The notes beneath the pieces are model-generated. The model ran no database searches. It saw only the letters and a list, made by a program, of their open reading frames with translations, and had not been told where the DNA came from. 36,263 nt of DNA, from NCBI GenBank assembly GCA_002477945.1, contig DLLF01000019.1, positions 1-36,263 of the forward strand, read 5' to 3'. Of the stretch, positions 1-8,036 are shown in pieces (position 1 is the stretch's first letter; each line of letters opens with the position of its first letter). The translations under genes and the position numbers were made by a program. This DNA comes from Bacteroidales bacterium UBA7569 (lineage in GTDB: Bacteria > Bacteroidota > Bacteroidia > Bacteroidales > Paludibacteraceae).

Positions 1-1794
1 ACGATTGTCTGCTGTACCTCCACACTGGTGGCTATCACGCTGACGCCTATGCTCGCTTCGCGCCTGCTGAAGCCGCGCAAGGTGCATGTGGACGAGAACG
101 GCGACCTCGTGGATGAGGGCGACAAGAAGACATGGTACGACCGCACCGTGGTGCGCCTGCTCGATAAGATTGACAACCTCTATGCGCAGTCGCTCGGCTG
201 GTGCTTGCGCCATAAGTTGGTGACGGTGGGCGTATTGCTGGCATTCTTCGTGCTGTCGCTTCTGCCGTTTGTCTTGGGCAAGGTGGGAACCGACTTCATG
301 CAGCAGCAGGATAACGGACGTCTGTCCGTAACCGTGGAACTGCAACGCGGTACACGTATCGAGGAGACCCTCAAGACCGCCCGCCGTCTCGAGACGCGCT
401 TCGAGGAGTTGGTGCCTGAGATTGAGTTGATTAGCACCTCGGCAGGTAGCAACGACGACGCCACCATCTCGGCGATGTTCTCCTCCACGATGAACAACAA
501 GATATCGATGACTATCCGCTGCAACAAAAAATGGCAGCGCAAACGCTCTATCTGGGAGATAGCCGAAGTGCTGCGTCAGGAGATGGCTACCTATCCCGAA
601 ATCACCGACTACCAGGCGGCCGTCAGCGGCGGTATGGGCGGCGGTAGCAGTTCCACCGTCGATGTGGAGATCTACGGCTACGACTTCGACCTCACCAACC
701 AACTCGCACAGCAGATCAAAGAGCAGTGCAAAGAACTGCCCGGTGCGCGAGACATCAATATCTCGCGTGAGGACGACCGACCCGAAATCAAAATCATCGT
801 GGACAAAGAGAAGGCTTCGCGTCTCGGCTTGACCTCGGCAACCATCTCCACCTACCTGCGCAACCGTGTGAACGGTATGGCGTGCGGATACCTCAAGGAG
901 GACGGCTCGGAGTACGACATCAAGGTGCGCCTCAAAGAGGAAGACCGCAACTCCATATCCGACATTCTCGACCTGTCCATCCCGACAGCCACGGGCAGCA
1001 CCGTCAAACTGTCGGAGGTATGCTCCATCGGCGAGTACTGGGCACCGCCTACCATCGAGCGCAAGTCGCGTCAGCGTATCGTGACGGTGAAGATTACGCC
1101 CTACAACACCTCTATGGGTGAGTTGGCACAGCAGATTGAGGCGAAAGTGTTCCCGCAACTCGACATACCCACAGGCTACAGCACACGTATCGCCGGCGAC
1201 TACGAAGACCAGCAGGAGACCTTCGGCAACATGATTATGCTCGGATTGCTAATCATCATGCTGGTTTATATCGTCATGGCGAGTCAGTTCGAGTCTTTCT
1301 CCAAACCCGCCATCATCATGATGACTGTGCCTTTTGCGTTGTCGGGCGTGGTACTGGCGTTGTGGATGACACACACGTCTCTGGATATGATTGGTGCCTT
1401 GGGATTGGTGCTGCTGGTAGGTATCGTGGTCAAGAACGGTATCGTGCTGGTGGACTATATCAACCTCATGCGCGAGCGTGGCTACGAACTCAACCAGGCT
1501 ATCCAGATGTCCGGCCGCAGCCGTATCCGTCCTGTCCTTATGACCGCCTTCACCACTATCCTCGGTATGGTGCCTATGGCTGTCAGTTCGGGTGAAGGTG
1601 CCGAGATGTGGCAACCGCTGGGTATCGTCGTCATCGGCGGTCTCACCGTCTCCACGTTCCTGACTTTGTACATTGTGCCTGTGCTGTATGGTGCAATATC
1701 AAGGCACGACGACCGCAACAAACTCAAGAAAGTACGCGAGAACTTCATCTTCATGGACATCAAAGTGAAGAAAGAGGAGAACCCTAATCCCTAA
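1..1794 (+). CDS. RND (HAE1/AcrB-like) efflux pump permease, C-terminal part (5' truncated by window)
   Basis: The reading frame is open from base 1, so the gene starts before the window. What remains is roughly the C-terminal half of an inner-membrane RND drug/proton antiporter. It begins in the membrane segment leading to LTPMLASRLLKP, which corresponds to the LTPALCATMLKP region near the middle of AcrB. A membrane helix (LLAFFVLSLLPFVL) and the second periplasmic porter/docking region follow. The C-terminal helix bundle contains QFESFSKPAIIMMTVPFAL, GIVVKNGIVLVDY and SRIRPVLMTAFTTILGMVP, all classic RND landmarks. Such pumps work with a periplasmic adaptor and an outer-membrane channel, presumably encoded upstream. 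The substrate cannot be told from this half. The last codons (NPNP) are made by a heptamer repeat that runs past the stop codon. A PII-like gene follows 35 bp downstream and is probably cotranscribed. Confidence 0.95.
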   Translation, partial: TIVCCTSTLVAITLTPMLASRLLKPRKVHVDENGDLVDEGDKKTWYDRTVVRLLDKIDNLYAQSLGWCLRHKLVTVGVLLAFFVLSLLPFVLGKVGTDFMQQQDNGRLSVTVELQRGTRIEETLKTARRLETRFEELVPEIELISTSAGSNDDATISAMFSSTMNNKISMTIRCNKKWQRKRSIWEIAEVLRQEMATYPEITDYQAAVSGGMGGGSSSTVDVEIYGYDFDLTNQLAQQIKEQCKELPGARDINISREDDRPEIKIIVDKEKASRLGLTSATISTYLRNRVNGMACGYLKEDGSEYDIKVRLKEEDRNSISDILDLSIPTATGSTVKLSEVCSIGEYWAPPTIERKSRQRIVTVKITPYNTSMGELAQQIEAKVFPQLDIPTGYSTRIAGDYEDQQETFGNMIMLGLLIIMLVYIVMASQFESFSKPAIIMMTVPFALSGVVLALWMTHTSLDMIGALGLVLLVGIVVKNGIVLVDYINLMRERGYELNQAIQMSGRSRIRPVLMTAFTTILGMVPMAVSSGEGAEMWQPLGIVVIGGLTVSTFLTLYIVPVLYGAISRHDDRNKLKKVRENFIFMDIKVKKEENPNP

Positions 1795-1823
1795 TCCCTA
1801 ATCTCTAACCCCTAATCTCTAAA
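1782..1823 (+). repeat. Six tandem heptamers, CCCTAAT type
   Basis: Six consecutive 7-bp units (CCCTAAT x3, CTCTAAC, CCCTAAT, CTCTAAA) span the end of the RND gene and the gap before the PII-like start codon. The first two units supply the last codons and the stop of the pump gene. Change in unit number would alter the pump's C-terminus and the spacing to the next gene. Confidence 0.9.
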
Positions 1824-1829
1824 TTGTAT

Positions 1830-2123
1830 ATGAAAGCAGTAATGATAGTATTCAATCAAGCCAACACCGAGCGTGTGGAGTATATGCTTGATGTATTGAA
1901 AATACGTGGTTTCACTATGTTCGAGCAGGTGCAGGGGCGCGGTTCCCACGACGGCGAACCCCGCCGAGGCACCCACACATGGCCCGAGATGAACTCCTGC
2001 GTCATCACCGTAGTGGACGACGACAAGGTGGATGTGCTTCTCGAGTCCGTTGAGAAACTTGACCTCCGCAACAAGGAGGTCGGTGTCCGCGCCTTCACGT
2101 GGAACGTAGAGCGGACAATATAA
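1830..2123 (+). CDS. PII-like small regulatory protein
   Basis: This is a 97-residue protein. The start is the ATG at 1830, because the in-frame TTG two codons upstream has no support. The N-terminus MKAVMIVFNQANTERV with a mid-protein CVITVVDDDKVDVLLESVEKL fits the ferredoxin-like fold of PII-like signalling proteins (GlnB/CutA/DUF3240 relatives): strand-helix-strand, a variable T-loop region (about residues 35-55, rich in G, R, H), then strand-helix-strand. Members next to transport genes are thought to sense a small molecule or metal and act on the neighbouring transporter. Here it sits 35 bp after an RND pump. It lacks a recognisable GlnB uridylylation-tyrosine context, so it is not classical GlnB. 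The assignment is by fold-like pattern and context; the ligand is unknown. Confidence 0.7.
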   Translation: MKAVMIVFNQANTERVEYMLDVLKIRGFTMFEQVQGRGSHDGEPRRGTHTWPEMNSCVITVVDDDKVDVLLESVEKLDLRNKEVGVRAFTWNVERTI

Positions 2124-2144
2124 AGTCTTGTCATAGCAGAAAGC

Positions 2145-2178
2145 AAGCGGTTTGTCTTCCTCGGAAGATAGATCGCTT
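2145..2178 (+). terminator. Imperfect hairpin after the PII-like gene
   Basis: AAGCG...CGCTT encloses a tight TCTTCC-TC-GGAAGA stem, followed by ACTTCTTTAAT. The lower stem is interrupted and the T-run is weak, so this is only a likely terminator. Confidence 0.4.
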
Positions 2179-2272
2179 ACTTCTTTAATATGCCAAACGC
2201 CCGTTCTGCAGACTTTTCAACTCCCTTTTGTTGGTTTGAATGGATAAAAATATCACATAAAAGTGCATTTCC

Positions 2273-2304
2273 TTTGCATAGTTCATAAAGTTGTTGTATC
2301 TTTG
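2273..2304 (+). promoter_or_regulatory. Bacteroidota-type promoter of tRNA-Leu
   Basis: TTTG (2273-2276), a 20-bp spacer and TATCTTTG (2297-2304) match the -33/-7 pattern of Bacteroidota primary sigma promoters. It implies a start near 2310 and a leader of about 50 nt before the tRNA. Confidence 0.8.
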
Positions 2305-2362
2305 CAGTCGATTTCCCGATGAAAGTAAGCGGTAAGGTGCTTTCCTTGATGAAATCAACGAT

Positions 2363-2446
2363 GCCCAGGTGGCGGAATCGGTAGACGCGCTGGTCTCAAA
2401 CACCAGTAGGTTCACCCCTGTGCCGGTTCGACCCCGGCCCTGGGTA
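2363..2446 (+). tRNA. tRNA-Leu (anticodon CAA)
   Basis: The acceptor stem GCCCAGG pairs with CCTGGGT (G1-U72 wobble), with discriminator A at 2446 and no encoded CCA. The anticodon stem CTGGT/ACCAG holds the loop CTCAAAC, giving anticodon CAA (2397-2399), which reads UUG. A long variable arm and a TTCGACC T-loop are present, as expected for a class II tRNA. Confidence 0.95.
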
Positions 2447-2456
2447 CAAGAAAAAG

Positions 2457-2481
2457 GAGAGGACCCGTTCCTCTCTTTTTT
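2457..2481 (+). terminator. Rho-independent terminator of tRNA-Leu
   Basis: GAGAGGA-CCCGT-TCCTCTC hairpin followed by TTTTTT, starting 11 bp after the tRNA. Confidence 0.9.
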
Positions 2482-2571
2482 GTTTGCATTCTTCGTACAA
2501 CCTTTGTCTTTTGTCTCTGCCAAATCGTCAATCTTTTTGTTTCTTACAGGGCGGTACTATCGCCCGCTCCA

Positions 2572-2616
2572 TGCCCCATCCGTCCCCATTTGTCCAATCT
2601 TTCCAATCCTCCCGTT
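2572..2616 (+). repeat. Degenerate GTCCCAT-type nonamer array
   Basis: Units like ccgtccccat, ttgtccaat, ctttccaat and cctcccgtt follow the 9-bp pattern seen much more clearly at 16352-16468 and 36194-36263. Confidence 0.5.
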
Positions 2617-2733
2617 GCATATAGTCTCAGTCCTATCTCGTAGTTTCTTGATAAACTTTAGTATATCTATAGCACATTCCTTTTCAATAGTATTGGAGTA
2701 TAATAGGTTGATAAAAACTGTACCTGTCCTCTA

Positions 2734-2777
2734 CGACCCCTCAAGCCGACCCCAAGCACCCCTCGACGAGAGATGAA
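2734..2777 (+). repeat. CGACCCCT-rich intergenic element, copy 1
   Basis: Begins CGACCCCTCAAGC and ends GAGATGAA. The same 13-bp head recurs at 10796 and 28731, and the GAGATGA tail recurs at the end of both of those copies. Confidence 0.75.
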
Positions 2778-2892
2778 GATGAAGTTGGTAAAGCCAAATC
2801 ATACTTTAATGGATTCGCCTCTGAAAACCTGATTGACGGCTCATGGATGCACAATTTTGATGCAGTTGTCCTGTGGAAAAAATATCCTTTCT

Positions 2893-2923
2893 TTTGTGAG
2901 AACAAAAATAATTACTACCTTTG
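2893..2923 (+). promoter_or_regulatory. Promoter of the TPR lipoprotein gene
   Basis: TTTG (2893-2896), a 19-bp spacer and TACCTTTG (2916-2923). Predicted leader of about 75 nt to the ATG at 3006. Confidence 0.8.
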
Positions 2924-3005
2924 CGCTCTGTAAAGGGTGTTTGTGCTTCGTACGGAACGGAGTACTCCCCCTTGAGTGGTATATATAACCGTAATTAACA
3001 TACGT

Positions 3006-4694
3006 ATGAAAAAGAGTTTATCTATTTTGTCAGTGATCGCTTTGCTTGCGCTGACGTCGTGTAACAAAACGTTGCCGAAACCGGAGGAAATCAATGTGAA
3101 TCCTTCGCCTCTCACTGTCGTAGGTGGGCAGGTCAATGCTGAGATTACAGGTACTTTCCCCGTGAAGAAATTTGTGAAGAAAGGTGTGCTTACTGTTACT
3201 CCTGTACTCAAATATGGTGCAGACGAAGTGGTTGGCGAACCTGTTGTTTATGTAGGCGAAAAGGCTAAGGAGAACGGAAAAGTTGTTTCCTACAAAAAAG
3301 GTGGTGCTTATTCGCAAAACTTCAGCTGCGCTTACAAACCCGCTATGGCTAAGTCGGAATTATACCTCCGTTTCTCTGCTAAAATCGGCAAGAAAGTTGT
3401 CGAAATACCCGATATCAAGGTGGCAGACGGTATCATGGCAACGGCTCAGTTGGCAACAGCTCAGGACAATGAACCTTGCGTTACTCCCGATAAGTTCCAG
3501 CGTGTTATTCAGGAACTGCAGGAGGCTGACATCAAGTTCCTCATCCAGCAGGCTAATCTCCGTAACTCCGAAACCAAGTCAGAAGCTATGACTAACCTGG
3601 AAGGGGCTATCAAAGAGGCTAACGATGCTGAAAACAAGAAAATTAACAAACTCGAAATTGCCGGTTATGCATCACCCGATGGTGCTACTGCTCTCAATGA
3701 AAACTTGGCAAAACAACGCCAGAAAGTTTCGCAGAACTTCTTGCAGAAACAACTGAAGAAAGCCAAAATCACTACTAACATCGATAGCAAAGTAACTGCT
3801 GAGGACTGGGAAGGATTCCGGAAATTGATGGAAAACTCCAATATCCAAGACAAAGAGTTGGTACTCCGTGTCCTCTCCATGTACAGCGATCCCGAAGAGC
3901 GTGAAGCACAGATAAAAAATCTCTCTGCCGTTTACAAAAACATCGCAGACGAAATCCTTCCTGCTCTCCGTCGTAGCCGCCTCATTCTTACCACCGATAT
4001 CATCGGTAAGTCCGATGACGAAATCAAAACGTTGGCTTCGTCCGATCCTTCGCAGTTGTCTGTAGAGGAATTGCTCTATTCTGCTACGCTTACCACCGAT
4101 AACGCAGAGAAGATACGTATCTATAAGAAAGCCATTGAGTTGTATCCTGGCGACTACCGCGCTTACAACAACTTGGGTCTTGTTCAGTTCGCACAAGGTG
4201 ATGTGGCTGATGCTCGTCGCAACTATGCGAAGGCACTGGAAATCGAACCGAACAATGCCGATATAAACTACAATGCAGGTATTGCCGCTATGGCTGAAAA
4301 CGATTTGGCAAAGGCTGAAGAATTCCTGGGTAAGGCTGCTGGAACATCCGGAAACCTCTCGGCCGCTATGGGTACTCTCTATACGATGAAGGGCGACTAT
4401 TCAAAGGCAAAGACCGCTTACGGTACTTCGGCTACCAACAACGCTGCTGTGCAGCAAATCCTCAACGAAGACTATGCTGCAGCTCGTCAGACCTTGTCCA
4501 ATGTGGCACAACCCAATGCCACAACCGCTTATCTGCTGGCTGTCGTAGGTGCGCGAACCAACGATCGTGACGCCGTTTACAGCAACCTCCGTCAGGCTGT
4601 TGCTAAAGACGCTTCGCTCAAGGCGCAAGCCGTAAACGATATCGAGTTTGCTAAGTTCGCAGAAGACGAGGCTTTCTTGGCTATCGTTAAGTAA
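3006..4694 (+). CDS. Outer-membrane lipoprotein with OmpA-like and TPR regions
   Basis: The protein has 562 residues. The start is the ATG at 3006, which places a lipoprotein signal peptide (KKSLSILSVIALLALTSC, lipid-attachment Cys19) exactly at the N-terminus; the upstream in-frame GTG at 2976 would bury it. Residues about 25-150 are beta-rich and of unknown family. Residues about 213-270 (LEIAGYASPDG...NENLAKQRQKVSQNFL) carry the core pattern of an OmpA-type peptidoglycan-associating domain, though degenerate. Residues about 350-475 contain TPR repeats (YRAYNNLGLVQFAQGDVADARRNYAKALEIEP). It is transcribed alone, between its own promoter and a strong terminator. The likely role is an envelope scaffold linking the outer membrane, peptidoglycan and partner proteins; no specific partner can be named. 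Confidence 0.85.
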   Translation: MKKSLSILSVIALLALTSCNKTLPKPEEINVNPSPLTVVGGQVNAEITGTFPVKKFVKKGVLTVTPVLKYGADEVVGEPVVYVGEKAKENGKVVSYKKGGAYSQNFSCAYKPAMAKSELYLRFSAKIGKKVVEIPDIKVADGIMATAQLATAQDNEPCVTPDKFQRVIQELQEADIKFLIQQANLRNSETKSEAMTNLEGAIKEANDAENKKINKLEIAGYASPDGATALNENLAKQRQKVSQNFLQKQLKKAKITTNIDSKVTAEDWEGFRKLMENSNIQDKELVLRVLSMYSDPEEREAQIKNLSAVYKNIADEILPALRRSRLILTTDIIGKSDDEIKTLASSDPSQLSVEELLYSATLTTDNAEKIRIYKKAIELYPGDYRAYNNLGLVQFAQGDVADARRNYAKALEIEPNNADINYNAGIAAMAENDLAKAEEFLGKAAGTSGNLSAAMGTLYTMKGDYSKAKTAYGTSATNNAAVQQILNEDYAAARQTLSNVAQPNATTAYLLAVVGARTNDRDAVYSNLRQAVAKDASLKAQAVNDIEFAKFAEDEAFLAIVK

Positions 4695-4715
4695 AGTACA
4701 TCGTCTGTAACCGAT

Positions 4716-4749
4716 AAGGGCGGAACACAACCTTTTGTGTTCCGCCCTT
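4716..4749 (+). terminator. Strong terminator hairpin
   Basis: A perfect 15-bp stem (AAGGGCGGAACACAA / TTGTGTTCCGCCCTT) with loop CCTT starts 21 bp after the lipoprotein stop, followed by GCTTTT. Confidence 0.9.
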
Positions 4750-4791
4750 GCTTTTGGATATATGGTCCGATGGAGTCCCGTCCCGTCTCAA

Positions 4792-4823
4792 TTTGTTGTT
4801 TCGTGAAAGATTTGCTATCTTTG
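4792..4823 (+). promoter_or_regulatory. Promoter of the small membrane protein-mutL operon
   Basis: TTTG (4792-4795), a 20-bp spacer and TATCTTTG (4816-4823), about 25 bp before the first ATG. Confidence 0.8.
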
Positions 4824-4847
4824 CAACGTTAACAAAGTGTATTGGCA

Positions 4848-5201
4848 ATGTCTGTACTGTTCCCAAAAGTAAATAAACCGCGTGAGTGGGACTATCGCCC
4901 CATCTATTATGACCCCGAAAAGGAAGAACGGAAAAAGAAATTGGAAGCATTGCGTGCTGTGCAGAAAGAGAAGGAAAAACTGGCAATGACTCCGGAAGGA
5001 AAGAAAGAATCTGTGTCGCCAACACCGGAGAAGGAACCTTATGTTCCAACTCTCCACCGTGGCTCGTTCCGTGAAGCACATAATGCACAAGGACAACTCC
5101 CTCACGACAGGCTTCGTAAAACGTCCCGTCTCACTTTTTGGGTGGCATTGCTCGCATTGCTTGCAGTCGTCTTCTATGTTTGTTCGCGTCTTGCTTTGTA
5201 A
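4848..5201 (+). CDS. Small tail-anchored membrane protein of unknown function, upstream of mutL
   Basis: This 117-residue protein starts at the ATG at 4848; the TTG two codons earlier is possible but unneeded. Residues about 1-95 are hydrophilic, with a conserved-looking N-terminus (KVNKPREWDYRPIYYDPEKEERKKKLEAL) and a charged helix. A single membrane span near the C-terminus (FWVALLALLAVVFYVCSRL) ends the protein, so it is probably tail-anchored in the inner membrane with the rest in the cytoplasm. The stop is 9 bp before mutL, so it is the first gene of that operon. I do not recognise a characterised family. Its position beside mutL is the only functional hint and does not by itself imply a role in repair. 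Confidence 0.7.
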   Translation: MSVLFPKVNKPREWDYRPIYYDPEKEERKKKLEALRAVQKEKEKLAMTPEGKKESVSPTPEKEPYVPTLHRGSFREAHNAQGQLPHDRLRKTSRLTFWVALLALLAVVFYVCSRLAL

Positions 5202-5210
5202 ATCAACGGT

Positions 5211-7010
5211 ATGGACATCATTCATCTTTTGCCGGATAGTGTAGCAAACCAGATTGCTGCGGGAGAGGTCATTCAGCGGCCGGCCTCCTGTCTGAAAGAA
5301 CTCGTGGAGAACTCCTTGGATGCAGGGGCTGCGAATATACAGATTCTGGTTCGGGATGCAGGACGGACGCTCTTGCAGGTGATTGATGATGGCAAGGGTA
5401 TGAGCGAAACCGATGCCCGTATGGCATTCGAACGCCATGCCACTTCCAAGATAAAAGATGCACGCGACCTCTTTGCACTCCATACGATGGGATTCCGTGG
5501 GGAAGCATTGGCGTCGGTGGCTGCAGTCGCACAGGTGGAGTTGCTGACAAGGCGCGAAGAAGACGAAATGGCGACTTATCTGGAGATTGAAGGCTCTTCC
5601 GTCCTGCGGCAGGAACTGACGTCTGGGGCTAAAGGTACAAGCATAAAAGTAAAGAACCTTTTCTTCAATGTGCCGGCGCGCCGCCGCTTCTTGAAGACGA
5701 ATGTTACGGAACTGCGCAACCTTCTCACCGATTTCTATCGTATTGCACTGGTCTATCCGCAGGTGCATTTCCTCTTTGTCAACGACGATGAGGTGATGTT
5801 CGACCTCCCCGCCGCTTCCACAAAACAGCGCATTGAGGCGGTTTTCGGAAAATCTCTGAGGAAGAACTATGCAGGGCAACTCGTGGAGGTGAAAGCCGAA
5901 ACGCCTTTGGTTTCCGTGGCGGGATTCATCGGTAAACCCGAAGCGGCTTCCAAGTCTCCGCAACAATACTTTTTTGTCAATGGCAGGTTCATGAAGCACC
6001 CTTATTTCCATAAGGCGGTCATGACTGCGTATGCCGGTATGCTCCCCCCCGACCATAGCCCCTCTTATTTTATATATTTTTCCGTGCAGCCGGACTCCAT
6101 AGATGTGAATATCCATCCAACGAAAACGGAGATAAAGTTTTCCGATGAGCAGCCGGTTTGGCAGATTCTGCAGGCAGCCGTTCGCGAATCGTTGGGAAAA
6201 TTTAATTTGGTCCCCTCGCTCGACTTTAACCGCGAAGGGGATATCGACATCCCTCCGCTCTCGCCGGATAAGCGGGTCATAACCCCTCCGGTGGTGAATG
6301 TCAATGCCGACTATAACCCGTTTATGCGTTCTCATGATGTGTCTTACGGGGGACCTGTTAAAAATTGGGAACGGATCTATGCACCGTTGCAGCAACGGCA
6401 GGAACAACTTTCTTTGTTGAACGAAGAACAAGACAAGGCTCTTGGGAAACCATCCGTTGCATATCAATACAAAGAGAATTATCTGCTGTGTCCTGTGGAA
6501 GAAGGGCTTGTCCTTATAGATAAACAGCGGGCTTATGCTGCCGTGTTCTACGACATGGTGCTTCGTCAGATTCATAATAAACAGGGGATGAAACAACAAG
6601 TATTATTTCCTGAAATACTCGATTTCTCGTCCGAAGATACGCAGACCCTTCTCGAAATACAGCAACAGTTGGATGCCGTTGGCTTCGAAATAACCCGTGT
6701 TGGACCCGATTCCTTTGCGGTAAATGCAGTTCCTGCTTCCTTGGATGCTTCGCTCGCCTCCCGTTCTCTGGTCAATATCCTGCAGGCGGTCGGTACACTC
6801 ACGGCCACAGCGCAGGAACAGTGGGAGCAGACCATCGCATCGTCATTGGCGAAAGATATGGCTGCTAACTGCGGAAAACTGCTTACCGATAATGAGGTGC
6901 AGTCTCTGCTCGGCAAATTGTTTGCCCTCTCTGACCATACATACACGCCCGACGGAAAAAAGATAATGTGCCTGATTCCGGATGCTGACTTGTGCAAACA
7001 ACTTCAATGA
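5211..7010 (+). CDS. mutL: DNA mismatch repair protein MutL
   Basis: A 599-residue MutL whose GHKL ATPase domain is intact: KELVENSLDAG (about 29-39, with Glu30 and Asn34), DDGKGM (59-64), GFRGEAL (94-100) and GTSIKVKNLFFNVPARRRFL. MutL couples mismatch recognition by MutS to strand removal, dimerising through its C-terminal domain. The C-terminal domain is recognisable but lacks the nuclease signatures. Where the DQHAxxExxxxE motif should be, the protein reads LIDKQRAYAAVFYD, and the usual CPHGR motif is replaced by YTPDGKK. An intrinsic nicking endonuclease is therefore not evident. The start ATG is 9 bp after the upstream gene, and the stop lies 10 bp before the phosphoesterase gene, so the three are probably one operon. 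Confidence 0.97.
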   Translation: MDIIHLLPDSVANQIAAGEVIQRPASCLKELVENSLDAGAANIQILVRDAGRTLLQVIDDGKGMSETDARMAFERHATSKIKDARDLFALHTMGFRGEALASVAAVAQVELLTRREEDEMATYLEIEGSSVLRQELTSGAKGTSIKVKNLFFNVPARRRFLKTNVTELRNLLTDFYRIALVYPQVHFLFVNDDEVMFDLPAASTKQRIEAVFGKSLRKNYAGQLVEVKAETPLVSVAGFIGKPEAASKSPQQYFFVNGRFMKHPYFHKAVMTAYAGMLPPDHSPSYFIYFSVQPDSIDVNIHPTKTEIKFSDEQPVWQILQAAVRESLGKFNLVPSLDFNREGDIDIPPLSPDKRVITPPVVNVNADYNPFMRSHDVSYGGPVKNWERIYAPLQQRQEQLSLLNEEQDKALGKPSVAYQYKENYLLCPVEEGLVLIDKQRAYAAVFYDMVLRQIHNKQGMKQQVLFPEILDFSSEDTQTLLEIQQQLDAVGFEITRVGPDSFAVNAVPASLDASLASRSLVNILQAVGTLTATAQEQWEQTIASSLAKDMAANCGKLLTDNEVQSLLGKLFALSDHTYTPDGKKIMCLIPDADLCKQLQ

Positions 7011-7020
7011 ACCTGAGAAT

Positions 7021-7908
7021 ATGATCAAAAAGAAAACAAAAAGAGATGTCGTCTGTACCTTGTGCGCTTTGGCTGTTGCGCTTGGTGTGACAACGATAGG
7101 TTGGCAACGTGGAAGAACGGAGGTGACGCCTCCGGTGAGGATAGTCATATTGCATACCAACGACACCCATTCGCAGGTGGAACCGATTGCAGCAGGAGCC
7201 AAAAATGAGGGAAGAGGAGGCTATGCCCGCCGAATGGGACTGATTAAGCAATGCCGCAACGAAGAGCCGGAACTGCTTCTCTTGGATGCGGGTGATTTCT
7301 CACAGGGTACTCCCTACTTCAATTTCTATAACGGCAGGGTGGAAGTGGATGCGCTTAACCGCATGAAATACAATGTGGTAACATTGGGCAACCATGAGTT
7401 TGACAATGGTGTGGATACGTTGGCGGCAGTCCTGTCGAAAGCGCACTTTGCCGTGGTATGTGCCAACTATCAGGTCAAGGGTACGCCGTTGGAAGATATT
7501 GTCAAACCTTACGTGATTCTCCGCCGAAAAGGTGTTAAAATCGGTATTCTGGGGTTGGGAGTCTGCCCCGATGGACTTATTGCCCCGCAGAACTTTGCAC
7601 CACTCCGTTGGGAAAACCCGCTTCCTGTGGCAAACGAGGTGGCGGACTGCCTGAGAAATGAGAAACACTGCGATCTGATTGTCTGCCTTTCTCATTTGGG
7701 CACCGATGCCAATGGCTCTCCCATTTGCGATACGTGGCTTGCCGAAAATACACACAATATCGATGTCATCATTGGCGGACACACTCATAAAGTCATCGAA
7801 AACCGGCATCTGACCAATCTCGACGGACACGATGTGGTTCTCGCACAAATGGGCAAATCCGGCATCAACCTGGGGCGGATAATAGTTGAATTGGACGAGA
7901 TAAGGTAG
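7021..7908 (+). CDS. Calcineurin-like metallophosphoesterase (5'-nucleotidase/UshA N-terminal domain only)
   Basis: A 295-residue protein whose N-terminal hydrophobic segment (VVCTLCALAVALGVTTIGW) should export or anchor it in the periplasm. The two-metal phosphoesterase blocks are all present: ILHTNDTHSQ, LLLDAGDFSQGTPY, VVTLGNHEFDNG, LIVCLSHLGTD and IIGGHTHK. These match the N-terminal catalytic half of UshA-type 5'-nucleotidases. The C-terminal substrate-binding domain of UshA is missing and is not encoded next door in this window. In several Bacteroidota the two halves are separate genes, so it may pair with a distant partner or act on other phosphate esters. The ATG at 7021 is chosen because it sits directly before the signal sequence and lies after the mutL stop. 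Last gene of the mutL operon. Confidence 0.88.
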   Translation: MIKKKTKRDVVCTLCALAVALGVTTIGWQRGRTEVTPPVRIVILHTNDTHSQVEPIAAGAKNEGRGGYARRMGLIKQCRNEEPELLLLDAGDFSQGTPYFNFYNGRVEVDALNRMKYNVVTLGNHEFDNGVDTLAAVLSKAHFAVVCANYQVKGTPLEDIVKPYVILRRKGVKIGILGLGVCPDGLIAPQNFAPLRWENPLPVANEVADCLRNEKHCDLIVCLSHLGTDANGSPICDTWLAENTHNIDVIIGGHTHKVIENRHLTNLDGHDVVLAQMGKSGINLGRIIVELDEIR

Positions 7909-7923
7909 TTTTCTGCTGCCTTT

Positions 7924-7955
7924 CTTGCGTATGTCCGCAAAAAGTTGTTACTTTG
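7924..7955 (+). promoter_or_regulatory. Probable promoter of acpP-fabF-rnc
   Basis: CTTG (7924-7927), 20 bp, then TTACTTTG (7948-7955), one mismatch from TAnnTTTG. It is the best match in the gap. Confidence 0.55.
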
Positions 7956-7956
7956 C

Positions 7957-7976
7957 ACCGCTTTTTGCGAAGCGGT
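7957..7976 (+). other. Hairpin at the 5' end of the acpP transcript
   Basis: ACCGCTT-TTTGCG-AAGCGGT, a perfect 7-bp stem just downstream of the predicted promoter and about 60 nt before the acpP start. No T-run follows, so it is not a simple terminator. It may stabilise the leader. Confidence 0.5.
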
Positions 7977-8036
7977 TTAGGTCTTGCTATCGCGCCCTCG
8001 CAAAGTTGTTTATGTTTAACTCTAAATGGATGCATT

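Larger units (their letters stand above)
2482..2892. other. Gene-free stretch with repeat debris
   Basis: No gene is supported here. It contains a short nonamer-type array (about 2572-2616) and one CGACCCCT-rich element (2734-2777). The plus-strand open frame that crosses the tRNA into this stretch has no protein character. Bases 2804-2845 resemble 13263-13307. Confidence 0.6.

Noticed and set aside
2369..2776. Plus-strand open frame running through tRNA-Leu
   Set aside because: It begins inside the tRNA, crosses its terminator and includes repeat debris; not a protein gene.
4815..6599. Long minus-strand open frame opposite mutL
   Set aside because: It overlaps an unmistakable MutL on the plus strand and its translation is rich in Cys, His and Phe without any recognisable family.
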